A stretch of DNA of 64,000 bases from Halochromatium glycolicum (GCF_016584085.1 NZ_NRSJ01000005.1:1-64000), one strand, 5' to 3'; shown: positions 26,300 through 34,619, counted from the first letter of the stretch. The notes: generated by a model from the sequence alone, not told the origin. Program-made: numbers and translations.

Positions 26300-26689
26300 T
26301 TAATCGAAGTTGGTCACATTGAACGCATAGAACCGGCTCAGCCCCTGCTGTTCGGTCCAGTCGAGGTAGTCTTGGAACTGGTTCGCCATCTCCTCGCTCG
26401 GCAGCTCGATACCGCCGGCATAAGCAGGGTCGGCAAGGACCTTGAACGCGGCCAGCCGGCTCAGGCCTTGAGCCTTGGTCCAACGCAGGTAGTCGGCGAA
26501 TGCCATCGCCATGGCTTGCGTCGGGAACGGATTCGAGGTCGGCTCGATGCACTGCAACTGTGCCGCGTCGACGACGGTCGCAGGTGAGAAGGGGCCGTTG
26601 CCACCAACCTCGCCGTCGTGCGCCAGCAGGTTTCCGGCGCTGAGCGTCAACAAGGCAAGTCCAGCAGAGAATGACAATGGATGAGGCAT
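26300..26689 (-). CDS. Secreted hypothetical protein with two internal repeats
   Basis: 129 residues from ATG 26689 (a TTG at 26698 is an alternative). The signal peptide is PLSFSAGLALLTLSAGNLLA, followed by a His-Asp-Gly start. The mature protein contains two copies of a roughly 24-residue motif: MAFADYLRWTKAQGLSRLAA and QFQDYLDWTEQQGLSRFYAF. No family is recognised. The repeats are helical and aromatic-rich and may be a small ligand- or protein-binding fold in the periplasm. It lies between dctP and a glycosyltransferase gene with no evident operon. Confidence 0.6.
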   Translation of the reverse strand: MPHPLSFSAGLALLTLSAGNLLAHDGEVGGNGPFSPATVVDAAQLQCIEPTSNPFPTQAMAMAFADYLRWTKAQGLSRLAAFKVLADPAYAGGIELPSEEMANQFQDYLDWTEQQGLSRFYAFNVTNFD

Positions 26690-26826
26690 CTTTGGCAAAT
26701 CCCAAAAGTGATATCGATGCCTATATATTAGCGTTTACTTATATAAATCCAATATCGATTCGGCCCGCAACTGCAACCGACTGTTGCAAAATGTTTCCGA
26801 TCCTAGCCTGAGCCTCGAGCGCGATC

Positions 26827-26854
26827 GGGAAGCGCTGATCGATCAGCGCTTCCC
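26827..26854. terminator. 28-bp perfect palindrome at the glycosyltransferase stop
   Basis: GGGAAGCGCTGATC is followed immediately by its reverse complement, with no spacer. It abuts the TAG of the glycosyltransferase gene. There is no T-run, so it is either a hairpin protecting the 3' end or a protein-binding palindrome. It shares the core GGAAGCGCTGA...TCAGCGCTTCC with the hairpin at 29648-29680. Confidence 0.6.
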
Positions 26855-27993
26855 TAGGCAGCCTTCGGCCGCTTCCAGGTGTAAACGGCCGTGACCGCGT
26901 AGTTCCAGACCGCACCGACCAATATGCCCGCCAGCGCCGACAGGACCCAGAACGAATGGGCCTGGAACAGCCAGCTCGCGATGCCGACATTGGCCAGGGC
27001 GCCGATGCTGCATGCCGCGACGAACGACAGCCAGCCGCGCAGCAGGTCCCAGCCCCTGAGGCGCATGTCGCTATAGGTCAAGAGATTATTCAGGAAGAAG
27101 TTGCTGGTCATCGCGACCAGTGCCGCAATGGTCTGGCCGACGAGAAAGCTGCTGCCAGCCAGCTTGAACGCGAGCCAGAGCACCAGCATGTGCACCAGCA
27201 CACCGGAGGCACCGATCAGCGAGAATGCGATGAAGCGTGCCGGGATCATTGGACCGATCCATTTCTGGATCAACATCAACAGGTACTCCCAGAGGACCGC
27301 GTTATCGAGCTTGCTCTGGCCCGCCTCGCGCGGCCGAAACCGATATGGCAGCTCGCGAAAGCGCAGCGGCCCAGGATGGGTTGCGAAGAGGTCGAGCAGG
27401 ATCTTGTAGCCGACCGCACTCATATCCCGGACACACCCCTGCAGCACCTCGGCGCGAAGCATGAAGAATCCGCTCATTGGATCCTTGAGGTCGGCCTTGA
27501 TGAGGCGCTGTCCGAGCCTGGTCGCGAGCCGGCTCATCGATGCGCGGCGGCGATCCCAGGTGCCAACCTCCCCGCCCGAGACATAACGGCTGCCCACGAC
27601 GAGATCGAGCGGCTCGCTCCGCAGCAGCCGCAGCATCTCCGGCAGCAGCCCCTCATCGTGCTGCAGATCGGCGTCCATCACAGCGACGAAAGGGGCCGAG
27701 GTCGCGAGCATCCCCTCGATACAGGCCGACGAGAGCCCGCGACGACCGATGCGCTGGAGCACGCGCAGATGCGGATTGGTGCACGCGATCGCGCGGACGC
27801 GCTGTGCGGTCCCATCGGGCGAGTCATCATCGACAAAGATCAGCTCCCAGTCGATGCCGGCGAGCGCCTGTTCCAAGCGCGCGACCAGGATTGGCACGTT
27901 TTCGGCCTCGTTATAGGTCGGGACCACGACCGCGAGGGTTGGCGTCCGGCATCGGCTCAGAGGCGCTGCATCCGCAAGCGTTGCTTCAGGCAT
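26854..27993 (-). CDS. Polyprenol-phosphate glycosyltransferase fused to a GtrA-like membrane domain
   Basis: 379 residues. Residues about 18-240 form a GT-A type glycosyltransferase: VVVPTYNEAENVPILV, ELIFVDDDSPDGTA, VMDADLQHDEG (DxD-type metal site) and DPMSGFFMLR. This matches the dolichol/polyprenol-phosphate mannosyltransferase group. Residues about 250-375 hold four membrane helices of the GtrA family (FIAFSLIGASGVLVHMLVLW, TSNFFLNNLLTYSD). The fusion transfers a sugar to undecaprenyl phosphate and may help flip it for surface polysaccharide decoration. It stands alone and diverges from sat. Confidence 0.9.
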   Translation of the reverse strand: MPEATLADAAPLSRCRTPTLAVVVPTYNEAENVPILVARLEQALAGIDWELIFVDDDSPDGTAQRVRAIACTNPHLRVLQRIGRRGLSSACIEGMLATSAPFVAVMDADLQHDEGLLPEMLRLLRSEPLDLVVGSRYVSGGEVGTWDRRRASMSRLATRLGQRLIKADLKDPMSGFFMLRAEVLQGCVRDMSAVGYKILLDLFATHPGPLRFRELPYRFRPREAGQSKLDNAVLWEYLLMLIQKWIGPMIPARFIAFSLIGASGVLVHMLVLWLAFKLAGSSFLVGQTIAALVAMTSNFFLNNLLTYSDMRLRGWDLLRGWLSFVAACSIGALANVGIASWLFQAHSFWVLSALAGILVGAVWNYAVTAVYTWKRPKAA

Positions 27994-28328
27994 CGGTCAA
28001 CTCTTGTGGTTGCGGTGCTTTCGACGCGACCGCCTGCCCAGCAGCCATTGCAGCCCAACGATCGCCGATGCGAACGCCGCCGTCACCGCTGGCATCAGCG
28101 TTCGAACCGATCGCGCTCGTTGCCCATAAATGCATCATTTGTGGAATAAAAAGAAACCCTGAGCCAAACCTTGAATATTCTGATAGTTTAACAGCTCGAC
28201 TGCCCGCGCGTTCAGTCCTGCTCTGATTTATTTCGATTTAACAAGGGCTTACAAGTCAGAACCAAGACAGCATCGATCACCCGCGAGGCGTCATTACCGT
28301 CCGTTCTTCACGCTTGGGAGGCCAACTC
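27994..28328. other. Divergent promoter region between glycosyltransferase and sat
   Basis: 335 bp that must hold both promoters. The stretch 28130-28250 is clearly AT-richer than its surroundings (AATAAAAAG, GATTTATTTCGATTTAAC), as expected for promoters. No clear -35/-10 pair could be assigned by eye. Confidence 0.45.
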
Positions 28329-29516
28329 ATGATCAAGCCAATCGGCTCAGACGAGCTTCAACCGCGGTTCGTCTATGACCCCGAACGTCACCATCAGCTG
28401 ACCCAGGAGGCTGAATCCCTACCCTCGGTGATGGTCAGTTCTCAGGCCGCAGCCAACGCGGTGATGATGGGTGCCAGCTATTTCAGCCCTCTCGAGGGCT
28501 TTATGAACGTTGCCGATGCGGTCAGCGTCGCCGAGACGATGCGGATGACCGATGGCCGCTTCTTCCCAGTCCCGGTCCTGTGCCTGCTGGAGTCAGACGA
28601 TGCGATACGTGGCTCCCGACGGATCGCCCTGCGCGACCCGAATGTCGAGGGCAACCCGATTCTGGCGGTGATGGATGTCGAAGCGATCGAAGAGGTGTCC
28701 GATGAGCAGATGGCGCTGATGACCGAGAAGGTCTATCGGACGAACGACTCCGAGCACCCGGGCGTGAAGACCTTCAACAGTCAAGGCCGAATAGCCCTCT
28801 CTGGACCGATCCAAGTGCTGAACTTCTCCTATTTCCAGAACGACTTCCCGGACACCTTCCGAACGGCGGTCGAGATCCGCCATGAGATCCAGGAACGGGG
28901 CTGGAACAAGGTCGTCGCGTTTCAAACCCGCAATCCGATGCACCGAGCCCATGAAGAGCTCTGCAAGATGGCGATGGACGCCGTCGGAGGCGACGGCGTC
29001 GTGGTCCACATGCTGCTCGGAAAGCTGAAGCCCGGTGATATCCCAGCCCCGGTCCGTGACGCCGCGATCCGCAAGATGGCCGAGCTCTATTTCCCGCCGA
29101 ACACGGTCATGATCACCGGCTACGGCTTCGACATGCTCTATGCGGGACCGCGCGAGGCGGTGCTGCATGCCTATTTCCGCCAGAACATGGGAGCGACCCA
29201 TTTCATCGTCGGGCGCGATCACGCCGGCGTCGGCGATTACTACGGCGCCTTCGACGCCCAGACCATCTTCGACGAAGAGGTGCCCGCAGGGGTACTCGAC
29301 ATCGAGATCTTCCGAGCCGACCATACGGCCTATTCGAAGAAGCTCGAGCGGGTCGTGATGATGTGTGACGCGCCGGATCACACCAAAGAGGACTTCGTCC
29401 TATTGTCCGGCACCAAGGTTCGAGAGATGCTCGGGCGCGGCGAGGCGCCGCCGGCGGAATTCTCTCGGCCCGAGGTCGCTCAGATCCTGATGGACTACTA
29501 CCAGTCGATCCAGTGA
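28329..29516 (+). CDS. sat: Dissimilatory ATP sulfurylase (sulfate adenylyltransferase)
   Basis: 395 residues from ATG 28329, with GGGAGG 8 bases upstream. Active-site signatures are VVAFQTRNPMHRAHEEL and FIVGRDHAGVGDYYG; KVREMLGRGE near the C-terminus is also conserved. This homooligomeric type is the one used by sulfate reducers and sulfur oxidisers. Here it converts APS plus pyrophosphate to sulfate and ATP, the last step after AprBA. It has no C-terminal APS kinase domain; a separate cysC lies at 37541. It converges on the apr operon, separated by a hairpin. Confidence 0.95.
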   Translation: MIKPIGSDELQPRFVYDPERHHQLTQEAESLPSVMVSSQAAANAVMMGASYFSPLEGFMNVADAVSVAETMRMTDGRFFPVPVLCLLESDDAIRGSRRIALRDPNVEGNPILAVMDVEAIEEVSDEQMALMTEKVYRTNDSEHPGVKTFNSQGRIALSGPIQVLNFSYFQNDFPDTFRTAVEIRHEIQERGWNKVVAFQTRNPMHRAHEELCKMAMDAVGGDGVVVHMLLGKLKPGDIPAPVRDAAIRKMAELYFPPNTVMITGYGFDMLYAGPREAVLHAYFRQNMGATHFIVGRDHAGVGDYYGAFDAQTIFDEEVPAGVLDIEIFRADHTAYSKKLERVVMMCDAPDHTKEDFVLLSGTKVREMLGRGEAPPAEFSRPEVAQILMDYYQSIQ

Positions 29517-29647
29517 GTCGTCGGGACCGCGCCGCCATGCCGCAATGGCGGCGCCGCGCGAATCGAAGCAGACGGCAAGGCCTCTGACCTGCCGACTCGC
29601 CCAAGAAGGCGCGGCCGGATCAACGGCCACCACAACGCCAGCGGTTG

Positions 29648-29680
29648 GCAGGAAGCGCTGAGTGGATCAGCGCTTCCTGC
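29648..29680. terminator. Strong hairpin between sat and the apr operon end
   Basis: Perfect 14-bp arms (GCAGGAAGCGCTGA and its complement) with a 5-base GTGGA loop, between the convergent sat and the 53-codon gene. No T-run, so it may stop or protect both transcripts. Core shared with the palindrome at 26827. Confidence 0.7.
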
Positions 29681-29711
29681 AACGAGCGAGCGAGTCGTCT
29701 CAGCGGCTCGG

Positions 29712-29873
29712 TCAGGGGCGCTTCGGTTTCTTGTACTCGACCTCCTTCTGGAGGTTGTCCCAAACGGTCTCGTAGCCGACGAAGCCCTTCTCGTTCGCCG
29801 CCATCTGCTTGGTGGTGTAGAACCGCGCCCGGCCCTCCGGAACCTTGGGTCTGCTCTTGGGTGCTTGGCTCAT
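29712..29873 (-). CDS. 53-residue unknown protein at the end of the apr operon
   Basis: ATG 29873 to TGA 29712, 53 residues, with GAGAGGA about 10 bases upstream of the ATG. It begins MSQAPKSRPKVPEGRARFYT and ends VEYKKPKRP. It is basic, has no signal peptide or membrane segment, and has Lys/Pro-rich ends around a central GFVGYETVWDNLQKEVEY. No family is recognised. It lies 138 bp downstream of the 103-residue unknown gene, on the same strand as apr. Codon use and the ribosome binding site support a real gene. A nucleic-acid-binding or accessory role is possible but unproven. Confidence 0.65.
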   Translation of the reverse strand: MSQAPKSRPKVPEGRARFYTTKQMAANEKGFVGYETVWDNLQKEVEYKKPKRP

Positions 29874-30011
29874 TGGCTTATCCTCTCTCGATATGCCGTT
29901 ACAGGATCAACGGGGTGTGCCCGGCATAAGGCGACGCCCCGCGTGGTCAGCGAATCCGAGCGCGATCGACCGCGGCCCGCGCGTCCCGGTTCGGCCGAAC
30001 GCCGGTTCGGG

Positions 30012-30323
30012 TCATTTCTGAAACATCGCCTGCAGAACCTCGTAGACGAACTCATGCAGGTACGAATTCTCGCCACAGTGGATCAGCGCTTCATCCTCGG
30101 TGCGAAAGGTCAGGTACGGATGGACCTCGGTCCCGTCGACCTCGATCGCGGCGTTATCGTCCAAGGTGCTGGCGACGCTGAACGCGATGCTCGCGGTAGT
30201 CTCTTCGAGCTGAGTCCCAGTCAGACCGGCCTCTTGCAGCTTGACGTGGATGCTCTGGACCAGCTCCCGAACGAGTAGTACCTGTTGCTCTTCGAAGACA
30301 GTCGACTCGAGTTTCAGCTGCAT
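30012..30323 (-). CDS. 103-residue unknown protein linked to the apr genes
   Basis: The protein starts MQLKLESTVFEEQQVLLVRE. It is acidic and soluble: an N-terminal helix (LVRELVQSIHVKLQEAGL), a middle part reading TTASIAFSVASTLDDNAAIE, then strands (VDGTEVHPYLTFRTEDEAL) and a final helix (YLHEFVYEVLQAMFQK). No domain is recognised. It lies 40 bp downstream of the SlyD-like FKBP gene on the same strand, so it is very likely cotranscribed with aprMBA. This and the 53-residue gene may be conserved only among apr-containing sulfur oxidisers, which a search could test. Confidence 0.7.
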   Translation of the reverse strand: MQLKLESTVFEEQQVLLVRELVQSIHVKLQEAGLTGTQLEETTASIAFSVASTLDDNAAIEVDGTEVHPYLTFRTEDEALIHCGENSYLHEFVYEVLQAMFQK

Positions 30324-30363
30324 GCGCTCTTACCCTTTGCAGAGGCCCTGTGTGAGCCCGACG

Positions 30364-30873
30364 TCAGAGCGGCACCGGTTTGACGCCGGCGAGCTCGGGT
30401 CTGGATTCGACCTTGCCACCGGCGGCGATCTCCGCCTCGGTCGCATCACGGACCGCGAGGATCTCGAGCTCGAAGACCACCTGACGTCCGCAGAGCGGAT
30501 GGTTGCCATCAACGGTGAGGGTCTTCTCATCGATCCGCGTGACCAGGAAATGCTTGGTCTGACCTGCGTCGTTCTGCATCACGACGGTGGTGCCGACCTC
30601 GCGGTACTCCTCCGGCACGTTCTCGAGATAGTCGGTCACGACGAGGGACTCGTCTCGGGGTCCGAAGATCTGCTCGCAGTCCAGTTCGACCGAGATCGTC
30701 TCACCCGCCGTCCTCCCTTCCAACTCCGCCATGACCTGAGCGGACAGCACGTCGTTGACACCGTGCACATAGCCGAGCGGGAAGTCCACCGAGGTCAGGA
30801 CGCCCCCGGTCTTCGCGTCGATCACCCGGTACTTGAGCTCGACGTATTTGTTGTCTTGGATGGGGTCTGACAT
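30364..30873 (-). CDS. SlyD-like FKBP peptidyl-prolyl isomerase (apr-linked)
   Basis: 169 residues. The SlyD arrangement is visible: FKBP strands at both ends (VELKYRVIDAKTGGVL and VTRIDEKTLTVDGNHPLCGR) enclose an insert-in-flap domain (AELEGRTAGETISVELDCEQ, IFGPRDESLVVTDYL). DGNHPLCGR is the SlyD motif DGNHPLAG with Cys instead of Ala. The His/Cys-rich nickel-binding tail of Escherichia coli SlyD is missing, so it is probably a folding catalyst and chaperone rather than a metal store. It is 3 bp downstream of the 116-residue gene and so in the apr operon. A paralogue lies at 36850. Confidence 0.85.
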   Translation of the reverse strand: MSDPIQDNKYVELKYRVIDAKTGGVLTSVDFPLGYVHGVNDVLSAQVMAELEGRTAGETISVELDCEQIFGPRDESLVVTDYLENVPEEYREVGTTVVMQNDAGQTKHFLVTRIDEKTLTVDGNHPLCGRQVVFELEILAVRDATEAEIAAGGKVESRPELAGVKPVPL

Positions 30874-30876
30874 GGT

Positions 30877-31227
30877 CTAGAAGATCGAGGCGGCGAAGAT
30901 CCGCACCTCCCCCTTTTCGTAGCCGAGCACCATCCGGCCGAGCCATTCACCTTCCCGTTCCGTGCTGCGTACCCGATACAGGGCCGTCACGTGCTCGCCG
31001 CGTCGGATCAGGCCAAGGAAATCGCGCTCCTCGCTGAGATTCCGGCTCAGGGTGCTGTGCTTGAACTGCTTGCCGAGCTCGACCTCGTTCAGGCCGAGCA
31101 GCAGCTCATAGGAGAATTTTCGAATGAACTTACCGTACTGGCCCTTGTTCGAGTACTGAATCAGGTCGTCCCACATCGGGTGGGCGATCTCGATAATCTG
31201 TTGGTCTGATAGGTCGTTGATATTCAT
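30877..31227 (-). CDS. 116-residue unknown protein directly downstream of aprA
   Basis: The protein starts MNINDLSDQQIIEIAHPMWD. An N-terminal helical part (DDLIQYSNKGQYGKFIRKFS) is followed by strands (VTALYRVRSTEREGEWLGRM, VLGYEKGEVRIFAASIF). This helix-then-sheet order with a GEWLGRMVLGYEKGE turn is reminiscent of an NTF2-like fold, which is a guess from pattern only. Soluble, no signal peptide. It lies 110 bp downstream of aprA, with a GC-rich hairpin between, and 3 bp upstream of the SlyD-like gene, so it links the apr genes to the accessory set. Confidence 0.75.
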   Translation of the reverse strand: MNINDLSDQQIIEIAHPMWDDLIQYSNKGQYGKFIRKFSYELLLGLNEVELGKQFKHSTLSRNLSEERDFLGLIRRGEHVTALYRVRSTEREGEWLGRMVLGYEKGEVRIFAASIF

Positions 31228-31289
31228 ACTCTACCGCCATCTTCCAGGCGGTTTGCGTCGAATGCGAAGTGCATCGAGCGGCAAGACAT

Positions 31290-31319
31290 GCCCAGGGCCC
31301 CGTTCTTGGGACCCCGGGC
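31290..31319. other. GC-rich imperfect hairpin between aprA and the accessory genes
   Basis: Arms GCCCAGGGCCCC and GGGACCCCGGGC pair at 10 of 12 positions around a GTTCTT loop, in the 110-bp gap after aprA. With no T-run it would suit mRNA processing, leaving aprBA mRNA more abundant than the downstream genes. Confidence 0.5.
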
Positions 31320-31337
31320 GACCGTCAACGAGGAGGC

Positions 31338-33221
31338 TTACGCTGCCTGGGCCTCCGGCTTGTCATCGACCAGGTGATAGCAGGGGGCCTTCTCCATCGT
31401 GTACTCGCCCGTCTCCGGGTCGCGGCGCGAGACCGTCAGCACATGCCAATTGTCGTCATCGACCTTCATCGCGTCGCCGCGGTAGTAGTAGCCAGGCCAG
31501 CGGGTCTCCTTGCGGAACAGGGTGTGATGCATGACTGCCTCGGAGGTGAGGTGACGATGCTTCAGCTCCCAAGCCCGCAGCAGCTCGTGGATGTTCTCGG
31601 CAGCGACCTTCTCGAGGTCCTCCTCCAAGAGCTTGAGCTTCTTCAGGCCGATGCTCAGCAGCTTCTCGTTGGTCATGTAGTTGGACGTGACACCACCGCA
31701 GTACTCGTCCATCAGCTTCTGCAGCCGATCCAGGCCCTGACGCGGGTTGATGTAGTTCGGGTTGACGCTGCCGGCAGTGATCTCGTTGCGATAGATCTTG
31801 TAGTGCTCCATCGGCTTGTAGATCTCGGCCTTGCGCTTGTCGATCTGCGCATCGGAGACGCGAATCCCCTCACCCTTGCCGTCGTCGATGTACTTGCAGG
31901 CCGCCTTCGCCGCGAGCCGACCTTCGGTGAAGGAGCCGGACGAGAAGGCGTGCGGGGTACCACCGACCGCGTCACCGGCACCGAACAGGCCCTCGACCGT
32001 GGTCATGCGGTTGTAGCCCCAGAAGTACTCGTCCGGCGAGACGTCCTCGGGACCCGAGCACCAGGCGCCGCAGCCGGTGGCGTGGGAGCCCATCACATAC
32101 GGCTCGGAGGTGGTCAGCTCCGGGTTCTCGTATTTCGGGTTGACGTCGGTCGCCGCCCAGAGCACGGCCTGGCCGACGGTCATGCCGAGGAAGTTGTGCC
32201 AGCCGATCTCCTCGAGATGCGGGTCCTGGAAGGCCTCCATCGTGACCATGTGGATCGGACCGCGACCGGCGTTGACCTCGTTGATCAAGGCGTGGTTCCG
32301 CAAGCAGGTCGGGATCGGACGGTGCGTGCGGTGCGAGGCCTCGACGTCGAGGTAGCGCTTGCCGACCATCTTCTCCAGGTCCGGGAACCACTTGGACTCG
32401 TACTCCTCGCCGAGACCATTCTGGGTGTAGGTCTTGAGGTGCAGGAAGTACGCACCGACCGGACCATAGCCGTCCTTGAAGCGGGCGAGGACGATGCGGT
32501 TCTCCATCTGCGTCATCTTGGCGCCGGCGCCGATCAACAGACCATAGGCCGAGCCGGACGACCAGGGGGCGTACCAGACGCGCCCGGCGCCCTCACCGAC
32601 CGAGCGCGGCTTGAAGATGTTCGATGCACCACCGGCGGCGACGACCACCGCCTTCGACTTGAAGACGTGATAGTTGCCGGTGCGCACGTTGAAGCCCACG
32701 GCACCGGCGACACGGTTCTCCTTCGACTCGTCCATCAGCAGGTGGGTGACGCAGACGCGGTTGAACACCTTGTCGGCCGACTTCTTCGCCGCCTCGGCGA
32801 CGATCGGCTTGTAGGACTCGCCATGGATCATGATCTGCCAGCGGCCTTCACGCTGATAGGCGCCGGTCTTGGGGTTGCGCATCAGCGGCAGGCCCCATTC
32901 CTCGAACTGGTGCACCGCGGAGTCGACGTGGCGCGCCATATCGAACAGCAGGTCCTCGCGCACGATGCCCATCAGGTCGATGCGGGCGTAGCGGACGTGG
33001 TCCTCCGGGTTGTTCTCGCCGAAGCGGGTGCCCATGTAACAATTGATCGCGTACAGGCCTTGGGCGACAGCGCCGGAGCGATCGATGTTGGCCTTCTCGG
33101 CGATCACGATCTTCTTGTCTTTGCCCCAATAGCGTGCTTCGAAGGCGGCACCCGTGCCGCCCAGTCCTGCACCGCAGACGAGGACGTCGATGTCGTCTTC
33201 AACAATCGTCTTGTAGTTCAT
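31338..33221 (-). CDS. aprA: Adenylylsulfate reductase alpha subunit
   Basis: 627 residues. The FAD-binding N-terminus is DVLVCGAGLGGTGAAFEARY. Long runs of the AprA core are clear: IPTCLRNHALINEVNAGRGP, ATGCGAWCSGPEDVSPDEYF, and FGAGDAVGGTPHAFSSGSFT. The C-terminus (RWPGYYYRGDAMKVDDDNW) matches the AprA end. In sulfur oxidisers AprBA runs in reverse, making APS from sulfite plus AMP. The ATG overlaps the aprB stop by one base (TAATG). Together with AprM this is the membrane-linked APS reductase of Chromatiaceae. Confidence 0.97.
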   Translation of the reverse strand: MNYKTIVEDDIDVLVCGAGLGGTGAAFEARYWGKDKKIVIAEKANIDRSGAVAQGLYAINCYMGTRFGENNPEDHVRYARIDLMGIVREDLLFDMARHVDSAVHQFEEWGLPLMRNPKTGAYQREGRWQIMIHGESYKPIVAEAAKKSADKVFNRVCVTHLLMDESKENRVAGAVGFNVRTGNYHVFKSKAVVVAAGGASNIFKPRSVGEGAGRVWYAPWSSGSAYGLLIGAGAKMTQMENRIVLARFKDGYGPVGAYFLHLKTYTQNGLGEEYESKWFPDLEKMVGKRYLDVEASHRTHRPIPTCLRNHALINEVNAGRGPIHMVTMEAFQDPHLEEIGWHNFLGMTVGQAVLWAATDVNPKYENPELTTSEPYVMGSHATGCGAWCSGPEDVSPDEYFWGYNRMTTVEGLFGAGDAVGGTPHAFSSGSFTEGRLAAKAACKYIDDGKGEGIRVSDAQIDKRKAEIYKPMEHYKIYRNEITAGSVNPNYINPRQGLDRLQKLMDEYCGGVTSNYMTNEKLLSIGLKKLKLLEEDLEKVAAENIHELLRAWELKHRHLTSEAVMHHTLFRKETRWPGYYYRGDAMKVDDDNWHVLTVSRRDPETGEYTMEKAPCYHLVDDKPEAQAA

Positions 33222-33706
33222 TAGTAACCCTCCACGCCCGGCACGAGTTTCAGACCGTTCGATTCCAGCGTGTGCAGCTCGCCTTCATCGAAGCGGATGT
33301 ACTTGGGCTCGTTGAACAGATACTGACTGTCTCGCTGCTCATTGCTCGGCGCCGGTACGTCCGCCAGCTGGGGAATGTGCTTGCCCCAGGGCTTGGTGGT
33401 GATCGGGGCGAGCAGGTTCATGTCCTTCTCGCCATTGCGGAAGATGATCCGCCACGCGATGACGCCCTTTTCCTCGTCGCGGCGCACCCGAACAGAGTGC
33501 CCAAGGGGCGCGAAGTCGGCATAGCCGCGCACGTCGATGGCGTTGTGCGGGCAGGCCTTGACGCAGGAGTAGCACTCCCAGCACATGTTCGGTTCGATGT
33601 TGTACGCGCGGCGTACCACCGGGTCGATGTGCATGATGTCCGATGGGCAGATGTCAACGCACTGTCCGCAGCCGTCGCAGCGCGTCATGTAGACGAAGGT
33701 TGGCAT
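33221..33706 (-). CDS. aprB: Adenylylsulfate reductase beta (iron-sulfur) subunit
   Basis: 161 residues. Two [4Fe-4S] motifs are present: CDGCGQCVDICPSDIMH and CWECYSCVKACPHNAIDVRG, as in AprB. The rest is the AprA-embracing tail (WGKHIPQLADVPAPSNEQRD, YLFNEPKYIRFDEGEL). It carries electrons between the AprA flavin and AprM. It is second in aprM-aprB-aprA. Confidence 0.96.
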   Translation of the reverse strand: MPTFVYMTRCDGCGQCVDICPSDIMHIDPVVRRAYNIEPNMCWECYSCVKACPHNAIDVRGYADFAPLGHSVRVRRDEEKGVIAWRIIFRNGEKDMNLLAPITTKPWGKHIPQLADVPAPSNEQRDSQYLFNEPKYIRFDEGELHTLESNGLKLVPGVEGY

Positions 33707-33767
33707 GTTCGATTCCTCTCTGCGGCCTGACCGGCCAGGTCATGCTCAGTGATGGCGGTGGTTGCGC

Positions 33768-34619
33768 TCAGTAGTGGTTCGGCGCTTCGCGATTGATGCC
33801 CAGCCCCATGTTCGGCGGGTTGTCGCCCATGTACTCAGGGATGTCCGGGTATTGCTCCTTGCACTCGGCACTGGCCAGATCGGGGATCTCGGGCAGCTTG
33901 TCGTGCGAGCCATCGGCAACCGCGACCTTCTTCTGGAACGCCGCGGCAGGCTTGAAGAACATGTGCGCGAATTTGGACCAGAGGACGGTGCTGAACAGCG
34001 TGGTCGATGCGAGGATGAAGGCGACGAACACGATCATGCTCAGCACCGAGGTGGCGCCGGTCACGGCCTGCAGGAGCGACCAGACCAACGCGAAGGCGGC
34101 CATCAGCATCAACGAGACGACGAAGAGGTCCGATTGGTGCACGTCGTACCAGGCATTCCCCTCGGAGCGAACATCGGCACGGATCTTGAACCAAAACCAA
34201 GAGCCACCGACACAGATCGACAACGCACCCAGATGCCAGAGCAGCGCCGAGATCGTGAACGAGGTGCCTTCGGCAGCCGGCAGACCAAAGATCATGATGG
34301 CCGTGGTGACGACAAAGAACACGAACCCATACATCGTGAGCAGATGCGCGTTGCGACGGTCGGGGTTCGCGAACTCGCTGGACGCCAGGACCTCGTTGGT
34401 GAGCGTGCTGACAGCGATACCTGCCTTCTCACCGGTGCTGACCTCGCGTTTGGCGAGCTTGCTGAGCGACTGGCCCTTCTCAAAGAAATATTTCGCACTC
34501 TTTTTGTGCATGACGTCCAGCAGTGTACCGCCGATGACCAACAGGACCATCAGGACGACGTACGCCTGCATGACGCCAGGCTCGAGCGGCAGACTCGCGA
34601 ACGGGTTACTTGTAATCAT
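33768..34619 (-). CDS. aprM: AprM, membrane partner of APS reductase
   Basis: 283 residues with about five membrane helices (AYVVLMVLLVIGGTLLD, YGFVFFVVTTAIMIFGLP, WHLGALSICVGGSWFWF, VVSLMLMAAFALVWSLLQAV, SVLSMIVFVAFILASTTLFS). Loops carry charged segments (HKKSAKYFFEKGQSLSKLAK). AprM is found next to aprBA in purple sulfur bacteria instead of QmoABC and is proposed to pass electrons to quinone. It lies 61 bp upstream of aprB and has a 327-bp gene-free region before it, where the operon promoter should be. Confidence 0.92.
   Translation of the reverse strand: MITSNPFASLPLEPGVMQAYVVLMVLLVIGGTLLDVMHKKSAKYFFEKGQSLSKLAKREVSTGEKAGIAVSTLTNEVLASSEFANPDRRNAHLLTMYGFVFFVVTTAIMIFGLPAAEGTSFTISALLWHLGALSICVGGSWFWFKIRADVRSEGNAWYDVHQSDLFVVSLMLMAAFALVWSLLQAVTGATSVLSMIVFVAFILASTTLFSTVLWSKFAHMFFKPAAAFQKKVAVADGSHDKLPEIPDLASAECKEQYPDIPEYMGDNPPNMGLGINREAPNHY

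Noticed and set aside
31269..33224. A 651-codon plus-strand frame opposite aprA
   Set aside because: It is an antisense frame of a highly conserved gene in GC-rich DNA; no recognisable domain.
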